Source: Plasticicumulans lactativorans
GTDB taxonomy: Bacteria > Pseudomonadota > Gammaproteobacteria > Competibacterales > Competibacteraceae
DNA: 64,000 nucleotides
Assembly (NCBI RefSeq): GCF_004341245.1
Contig: NZ_SLWY01000006.1
Location: 124,001-188,000 of the forward strand
Direction: 5' to 3'
Shown here in pieces: positions 58,433 to 64,000 of the stretch. The notes below the pieces were generated by a model. The model ran no database searches, was not told where the DNA came from, and was given only the letters and a program-made list of their open reading frames with translations. Every line of letters starts with the position of its first letter. Positions within the stretch are counted from its first letter, which is position 1. The translations under genes were made by a program, and so were the position numbers.

Positions 58433-60951
58433 AGCATCTCGATGAGTTGGCGCGGCGTTTCGGCGTGGCTGAAGTGGCCGTGCATCACGGCTTCGGACAG
58501 TTCGAACAGCGGAGCGTGGAGTTCCGCCAGCAGGTGCGCCAGTTCCTCGCTGGCGCGGCCCTCGCAGGCATCGCGCGCGGAATCGGCGAGCGCCTCGATG
58601 TTGGCGAGCGCGAGCGTGGTCTGCGCCTGCAGGATCAGGCGCTCCTCGGCGCTGCGGTAGCGGCTGCCGGGCGGCTTGGGCAGGCGCTGGATCTGCCGCG
58701 CGAGCCGGCGCAGCTGGTAGCCGACCGAGCGCGGGTTGTCCTCGTCGAGCAGCAGCAGGTCGAGGATCGCCGCCGGGTGCAGCGCCGAGCGGTAGCGGCG
58801 GCGGTAGGCGGTGAGGTTGTCGGTGGTGGCGAGCACCACCTCCCACAGCGCCACGCCGGGGCGGTGCGCCTTGACGAAGGCGAGTTCGAGCAGCGCGACC
58901 GTGTTGAGCACGCGCTCGACGAAGCGGCCGATGTCGAGGAAACGCCAGCCGTAATGGTGCGGCATGGTCTCGTTGCACAGGCCGAAGAACGCCGCGAGCA
59001 GCGTCAGGTGCTCCTCCAGCGCCTTGCGCCCGGCCATCGTGCTCGGCGGCGACGGCAGCTCGGCGAGGCTCTGGCGCAGGCGGTTGAGCACGCGCCAGGA
59101 GTCGTCGCCCAGGTGGTCGCGCACCGCGCGACCGTTGCGCAGCATGCCGTCGAAGATGTCGCGCAGGCCGTCGGTGTCGCGCTCGTCGAACTCGGCGAGG
59201 AACACCCGGCGCAGCGCCAGGAAGCGCCCGCGCGGACCGCCCTCGACCTCGCCGAGTTCGAGGTCGAGGGCGACCAGCAGGTCCGGCAGGCAGCCGTTGT
59301 CCTCCGCCTCGGGCCCCTGTTCGAGCAGGCGGGTCAGCGCCTCGCGCAGCAGCCGCGCACGCGCGTCGTAGCGCTCGCCGTAGCGGCCGAGCCAGAACAG
59401 GTTGTCGGCGACGCGGCTCGGCAGGTCGTCGCCGTCGCGCGTCACCACCACCGGACCGTGTGCCTGGCGCAGCAGGCTGACGTGCGGCTGCGGCGCCGGC
59501 GCCAGCACCCAGACGTCCTTGGCGATACCGCCGCGGCCGGTGTTGCGGCCGTCCTGGCTGACCCAGGCGAGCGCCCCGGGCATCGCGCGGTAGCCGTCGT
59601 CCTCGGCGACCGTGAAGGCACGCAGCGTGATCGGCTGCGCCACCAGGCGCCCGTGGTCCCACACCGGCGCGGTGGCCGGGCGGATGCGCTGCTGGGCGAC
59701 GTACAGCGTCGGGCGCGCGAGGATGCGCGCGGCGAGCGCGGCGCGCCCCTCCTCGCCGAGGCGCGAGCCGTCGATCAGGCGCGGTTCGAGGCCGAGCTGG
59801 TGCACCAGCAGCCCGCCGAGGTTGGCCAGCACGTACTCGCGCTCGAGCGCGTGTCCGCACCACCAGCTCGCCACCGACGGCAGGAGCAGCTCCTCGCCGA
59901 GCAGGTCGCGGCACAGCGCGGGCAGGAAGGGCATCAGGCCCGGGTTTTCGACCGCAGCGACCCCGAGCGCGTTGGCGAGCGCGACACCGCCGTTGCGCAC
60001 CGCGGCGAGCAGCCCGGGCACGCCCAGCACCGAATCGCCGCGCAGTTCGAGCGGATCGCACCAGGCATCGGTGACGCGGCGCAGGATCACGTCGACCGCC
60101 TTCAGCCCGCCGAGCGTCTTCAGCCACACGCGGCCGTCGCGCACCACCAGGTCGCCGCCCTGCACCAGCGACAGCGACAGGTAGTTGGCGAGGTAGGCGT
60201 GCTCGAAGTACGCCTGACTGCCCGGTCCCGGCGTCAGCAGCACCACGTTGGGCTTGTCGGGCGGGCGCGCCGGCAGCTTCGCCAGCGTCACGCGCTCGGT
60301 TTCGAGGAAGCTCGCGAGCCGCCGCAGCGGCGCGTCGCGGTACAGCGTGGGCATCGAGCGCGCGAGCGTGATGCGGTTTTCCAGCGCGTAGCCGGCACCC
60401 GAGGGCGCCTGCGCGTGGTCGGCCAGCGCGAGCCAGCGGCCGTCGGCGCCGCGCGCCAGCGTCACGCCGTGGAACACCAGCCAGCGCCGCCCGGCCGGCA
60501 GCGACTGCCAGGCCGCGTGAAGGAAGCCCGCGTGCGCGTGCACCAGTTCGGGCGGCAGGATGCCGCGGCGCAGCACCGTGCGCGGGCCGTAGAGGTCGGC
60601 GAGCAGGCGTTCGAACAGGCGCGAGCGCTGGATCAGGCCGGCTTCGATCTCCGCCCACTCGTCGCCGTCGATCGGCAGCGGGATCGGATCCACGGTCCAG
60701 GCGCGCTGGCTGCCGTGGCTGTCCTCGTGCGCGTTGAAGGTGACGCCGTTCTCGCGCAGCAGGCGCTGCGCCTCATCATAGCGCTGCGTGAGCTCCTCGG
60801 CGCCCATCGCCGCGAGCGCCGGGAGGAGTTCCGACCAGGCCGGCCGCAACTCCCCCCCCGGGGTCAGGAGTTCGTCGTAACCATCCGTCGGCAAAGGGTA
60901 ATCGGCGAGCAGCTCACCCACCGGGAATGCTTTCGCCTGTGCCTCTGACAT
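58429..60951 (-). CDS. Circularly permuted ATP-grasp (COG2308) fused to alpha-E domain (COG2307)
   Basis: 840 residues from ATG 60951 (MSEAQAKAF). Residues about 1-480 are the circularly permuted type 2 ATP-grasp (NGVTFNAHEDSHG, FERLLADLYGPRTVLRRGIL, RGDSVLGVPG, GGIAKDVWVLA). Residues about 520-835 are alpha-E, all helical (SRVADNLFWLGRYGERYDAR, DIGRFVERVLNTVALLELAF, GYQLRRLARQIQRLP). The two are separate genes in many genomes; here they are fused. The family is predicted to ligate peptides with ATP, but no reaction is proven. Confidence 0.9.
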   Translation of the reverse strand: MSEAQAKAFPVGELLADYPLPTDGYDELLTPGGELRPAWSELLPALAAMGAEELTQRYDEAQRLLRENGVTFNAHEDSHGSQRAWTVDPIPLPIDGDEWAEIEAGLIQRSRLFERLLADLYGPRTVLRRGILPPELVHAHAGFLHAAWQSLPAGRRWLVFHGVTLARGADGRWLALADHAQAPSGAGYALENRITLARSMPTLYRDAPLRRLASFLETERVTLAKLPARPPDKPNVVLLTPGPGSQAYFEHAYLANYLSLSLVQGGDLVVRDGRVWLKTLGGLKAVDVILRRVTDAWCDPLELRGDSVLGVPGLLAAVRNGGVALANALGVAAVENPGLMPFLPALCRDLLGEELLLPSVASWWCGHALEREYVLANLGGLLVHQLGLEPRLIDGSRLGEEGRAALAARILARPTLYVAQQRIRPATAPVWDHGRLVAQPITLRAFTVAEDDGYRAMPGALAWVSQDGRNTGRGGIAKDVWVLAPAPQPHVSLLRQAHGPVVVTRDGDDLPSRVADNLFWLGRYGERYDARARLLREALTRLLEQGPEAEDNGCLPDLLVALDLELGEVEGGPRGRFLALRRVFLAEFDERDTDGLRDIFDGMLRNGRAVRDHLGDDSWRVLNRLRQSLAELPSPPSTMAGRKALEEHLTLLAAFFGLCNETMPHHYGWRFLDIGRFVERVLNTVALLELAFVKAHRPGVALWEVVLATTDNLTAYRRRYRSALHPAAILDLLLLDEDNPRSVGYQLRRLARQIQRLPKPPGSRYRSAEERLILQAQTTLALANIEALADSARDACEGRASEELAHLLAELHAPLFELSEAVMHGHFSHAETPRQLIEML

Positions 60952-61096
60952 GCCCGTCAATCTCTCAACCGCATCGGTTCGGTACCGCCGATGGTAGGCC
61001 AGACGGCACCGGCGCGGCCAGCGGACGCCTCCAAGGGAGTATCGCGACCGCTCCGCCGTGGTGCGCGCACGCCGGCCGCATCACGGCGGCCGGCCC

Positions 61097-64000
61097 TCAA
61101 CGCCGCCGCAGGTCGAGGGTGTGCGGGAACTCGCGGCTCGGCTCCTCGGGCGGCGCGTGCATCGCGCCCGGGGTGTGCCCGTAGGACCAGAAGCGCGCGA
61201 GGCGACGCGCCTCGGCCTCGTTGGCGTTGATCGGGAAGGCGACGAAGTTGCGCCCGGCCGGGTGCGAGACGTGGTAGGTGCAACCGCCGATCGAGCGGTC
61301 GTTCCAGGTGTCGACGATGTCGAACACCAGCGGCGCGTGCACCGGGATCGTCGGGTGCAGCGCCGACGGCGGCTGCCAGGCGCGGTAGCGCACGCCGGCG
61401 ACGAACTGCCCCTGCGTGCCGGTGGGGCGCAGCGGCACCCGCCGTCCGTTGCAGGCGACCACGTAGCGGTCGCCGTTCAGCCCCTCGACCTTGACCTGCA
61501 TGCGCTCGACCGACGAATCGACGTAGCGCGCGGTGCCGCCGAGCGCGACCTCCTCGCCGAGCACGTGCCACGGCTCGATCGCCTGGCGCAGTTCGAGCTC
61601 GATGTCCTGCTGCGCGATGCGCCCGTAGACCGGGAAGCGGAACTCCATGAACGGCGCGATCCACGCCGGATCGAAGGCGAAGCCGGCACGATCGAGATCG
61701 CTCAGCACGTCCTTCATGTCCGCCCAGAGGTGGTGCGGAAGCAGCCAGCGGTCGTGCAGCGTGGTGCCCCAGCGGCACAGCGGGCCGCCGTAGGGCTGCT
61801 CCCAGCAGCGCGCGACGATGGCGCGGATCAAGAGCATCTGCATCAGGCTCATGCGCGCGTGCGGCGGCATCTCGAAGGCGCGCAGCTCGACCAGGCCGAG
61901 GCGGCCGGTGGCCGAGTCCGGCGAATACAGCTTGTCGATGCAGAACTCGGCGCGGTGCGTGTTGCCCGTGACGTCGATCAACAGGTTGCGCAGCAGGCGA
62001 TCGACCAGCCACGGCGCCGGCACCTCGCCCTGCGGCATCTGCTGGAAGGCGATCTCGAGCTCGTAGAGGCTGTCGTTGCGGGCCTCGTCGACGCGCGGCG
62101 CCTGGCTGGTCGGGCCGAGGAACATGCCCGAGAACAGGTACGACAGGCTCGGATGGTGCTGCCAGTAGGTGAGCAGGCTCTTCAGCAGGTCGGGGCGGCG
62201 CAGGAAGGGCGAATCCGCCGGGGTGGCGCCGCCGAGGGTGACGTGGTTGCCGCCGCCGGTACCGGTGTGGCGCCCGTCGAGCATGAACTTCTCGGTGCCC
62301 AGGCGGGTCAGCCGCGCCTCCTCGTAGAGGATCTCGGTGTTGCGCACGAGCTCGTCCCAGTTCGCCGCCGGCATCACGTTGACCTCGATCACGCCGGGGT
62401 CGGGGGTGATCAGGAACTTCTTCAGCCGCGGATCGTTCGGCGGCGGATAGCCCTCGACGAACACCGGCATGTTGAGGTCGGCGGCGGTGTGCTCGATGCA
62501 CGCCACCAGATCGAGGTAGTGCTCGAGCTGCGCCACCGGCGGCATGAAGATGTAGAGCTGGCCGTCGCGCGGCTCCACGCACAGCGCCGTGTGGACGGTC
62601 GCCTCGTAGTCCTCGCGCTGATCCTGGCGCTCGGGGGCGAAGGCGCTGCGCACCGGGCTGCCGCCGTCGCGCAGGTAGTAGCCCTCGCCCGCCGCATCGC
62701 TGCCGAGCGGTCCGCGGGCGTACGCCGGATGCAGGCCCTCGCCGTGCTCGACGTAGGCGTCGGCGGGACGCTGGTGCAGGTACTCGCTGTAGCGGCGCAT
62801 GACCTCGCCGTGGATGTCGCCGAGCGCCTCGCGGAACTCGAACATCGACTGCTCGACCGGGATGTCGCGACGCTCGGCCCAGGGCAGCGCGGCGAGCGGC
62901 AGGCGGTAGCCCATCGGCGAGTCGCCGGGGATCAGGTACAGGTGCTCGCGCCGCAGCGGCCAGGCGCCGCTCTCCCAGGCGTTCTGGTGGTGGTTCCAGC
63001 GCAGCGGCAGCACGTAGCCGGTGGTCTCGCCGAGGCCGCGTTCGAGCAGCTTGGCGAGCCGGCGGCGCTCGTCGGCGTCGTCCAGGTCGAAGTCGAGCGG
63101 GTCGACGTTGACCGGCAGCGTGCGTTCGTACCAGAGGTAGTAGTAGGCGTCCTCGTAGCCGGGGACCAGGCGCTTCGGCGAGACGTGCAGGCGCGTCGCC
63201 AGCACCTCGGCGAAACGGCGCGCGTGCGCGGGGCCGAAACCGGGGCTGGTGCGGTCGTCGGCGATCAGCGCGGCGTCGCGCCAGGCCGGCACGCCGTCGG
63301 CGCGCCAGTAGCAGGCGAGCGCCCAGCGCGGCAGCGGCTCGCCCGGGTACCACTTGCCCTGCGAATAGTGCAGCAGGCCACCGGGCGCGAAGCGGTCGCG
63401 CAGGCGCTTCAGCAGCGTGCCGGCGAGCACGCGCTTGGTCGGGCCGAGCGCGGCGGTATTCCACTCGGCGCCGTCCATGTCGTCGATCGAGACGAAGGTC
63501 GGCTCGCCGCCGAGCGTCAGGCGCACGTCACCGGTGTCCAGGCGCACGTCGACGTGCCGCCCCAGGGCCTCGATCGCGGCCCACTCCTCTTCGGTGTAGG
63601 GCTTGGTGACGCGCGGGTCCTCGTGGATGCGCGTGACGCTCATCGAGAACTCGAACTCCACCTCGCACTTGTCGGTGGCGCCGGTGACCGGCGCGGCACC
63701 CGAGGGGTCGGGTGTCGCCGCGAGCGGGATGTGGCCCTCGCCGGCGAGCAGGCCGGAGGTCGGATCGAGCCCGATCCAGCCGGCGCCGGGCACGAAGACC
63801 TCGGTCCAGGCGTGCAGGTCGGTGAAGTCGGCCTCGGGGCCCGAGGGGCCGTCGAGCGACTTGACGTCGGCGGTCAACTGGATCAGGTAACCCGACACGA
63901 AGCGCGCGGCGAGCCCGAGGTGGCGGAGGATCTGCACCATCAGCCACGCCGAATCGCGGCAGGACCCACTACCCTTGGCGAGCGTCTCCTCGCCGGCCTG
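61097..64000 (-). CDS. Transglutaminase-DUF2126 protein (5' end beyond the window)
   Basis: At least 967 codons, open at the right edge. The visible N-terminal part has the catalytic Cys in GSGSCRDSAWL (codon at 63959-63961), then His in DLHAWTEVFVPG and Asp in GLDPTSG. From about residue 160 the DUF2126 domain runs to the end (RLTLGGEPTFVSIDDMDGAE, YLIPGDSPMGYRLP, HTGTGGGNHVTLGG, NTHRAEFCIDKLYSPDS). With the two preceding minus-strand genes it completes a recurrent ATP-grasp/transglutaminase set. A gap of 145 bp separates it from the ATP-grasp gene. Confidence 0.9.
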   Translation of the reverse strand, partial: QAGEETLAKGSGSCRDSAWLMVQILRHLGLAARFVSGYLIQLTADVKSLDGPSGPEADFTDLHAWTEVFVPGAGWIGLDPTSGLLAGEGHIPLAATPDPSGAAPVTGATDKCEVEFEFSMSVTRIHEDPRVTKPYTEEEWAAIEALGRHVDVRLDTGDVRLTLGGEPTFVSIDDMDGAEWNTAALGPTKRVLAGTLLKRLRDRFAPGGLLHYSQGKWYPGEPLPRWALACYWRADGVPAWRDAALIADDRTSPGFGPAHARRFAEVLATRLHVSPKRLVPGYEDAYYYLWYERTLPVNVDPLDFDLDDADERRRLAKLLERGLGETTGYVLPLRWNHHQNAWESGAWPLRREHLYLIPGDSPMGYRLPLAALPWAERRDIPVEQSMFEFREALGDIHGEVMRRYSEYLHQRPADAYVEHGEGLHPAYARGPLGSDAAGEGYYLRDGGSPVRSAFAPERQDQREDYEATVHTALCVEPRDGQLYIFMPPVAQLEHYLDLVACIEHTAADLNMPVFVEGYPPPNDPRLKKFLITPDPGVIEVNVMPAANWDELVRNTEILYEEARLTRLGTEKFMLDGRHTGTGGGNHVTLGGATPADSPFLRRPDLLKSLLTYWQHHPSLSYLFSGMFLGPTSQAPRVDEARNDSLYELEIAFQQMPQGEVPAPWLVDRLLRNLLIDVTGNTHRAEFCIDKLYSPDSATGRLGLVELRAFEMPPHARMSLMQMLLIRAIVARCWEQPYGGPLCRWGTTLHDRWLLPHHLWADMKDVLSDLDRAGFAFDPAWIAPFMEFRFPVYGRIAQQDIELELRQAIEPWHVLGEEVALGGTARYVDSSVERMQVKVEGLNGDRYVVACNGRRVPLRPTGTQGQFVAGVRYRAWQPPSALHPTIPVHAPLVFDIVDTWNDRSIGGCTYHVSHPAGRNFVAFPINANEAEARRLARFWSYGHTPGAMHAPPEEPSREFPHTLDLRRR

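Overview
The window is very GC-rich, gene-dense bacterial DNA with a gene complement that fits a betaproteobacterium, most likely the Rhodocyclales (Thauera/Azoarcus/Zoogloea-like). The pointers are a TctA-type permease, ProQ, a PEP-CTERM-like exported protease, a cis/trans fatty acid isomerase and a type I-E CRISPR-Cas locus. Species cannot be fixed from the sequence alone.

Layout. 1-9.9 kb: housekeeping and metabolic genes (TctA permease 3' end, gamma-carbonic anhydrase, D-lactate-type dehydrogenase, MFS carrier, aroC, pseudouridine synthase, hydrolase, lytic transglycosylase, Uup-type ABC-F ATPase). 10-14.4 kb: a rhodanese and a MarR regulator that diverge from an 18-bp palindrome, a HisN-like phosphatase, ProQ, and a translationally coupled nudB / FHA-EAL pair. 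14.4-19.6 kb: a TonB-ExbB-ExbD system, a siderophore receptor and a PiuC-type hydroxylase, behind a weak Fur-like box. 19.7-24.6 kb: LemA with two TPM-domain proteins, then valS. 24.6-26.1 kb: a REP-associated (RAYT) transposase set between two blocks of 121-bp paired REP repeats. 26.2-34.5 kb: a heme-motif fatty acid isomerase, an S8 protease with a PEP-CTERM-like tail behind a candidate sigma-54 promoter, a polytopic membrane protein, an NAD(P)-binding protein, a tandem universal stress protein, and the stump of a cation antiporter.

34.5-50.9 kb is a defence island read on the minus strand: cas3-cas8e-cse2-cas7e-cas5e-cas6e-cas1-cas2, a 117-nt leader, and an array of about 87 repeats and 86 spacers. 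The array is chimeric. A central block whose repeats carry TATG is embedded in an array whose repeats carry CATG, and the two junctions are formed by identical 245-bp copies of the same four spacers. Beyond the leader-distal end lie 2.7 kb of Mu-like phage gene scraps (head protein F-like, G-like, tape-measure start), two hicB genes without hicA, and degenerate CRISPR repeats that sit exactly at fragment ends.

51-64 kb returns to chromosomal genes: an MFS carrier and a Gfo/Idh/MocA oxidoreductase divergent from an AraC regulator, a hotdog thioesterase, a YgjP-like metallopeptidase, a YqaA-like membrane protein, a flavin-reductase remnant, an HDOD protein, and a minus-strand cluster of transglutaminase, circularly permuted ATP-grasp/alpha-E fusion and transglutaminase-DUF2126 protein. 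That last cluster is widely conserved but, as far as I know, biochemically undefined. No rRNA or tRNA gene was recognised.
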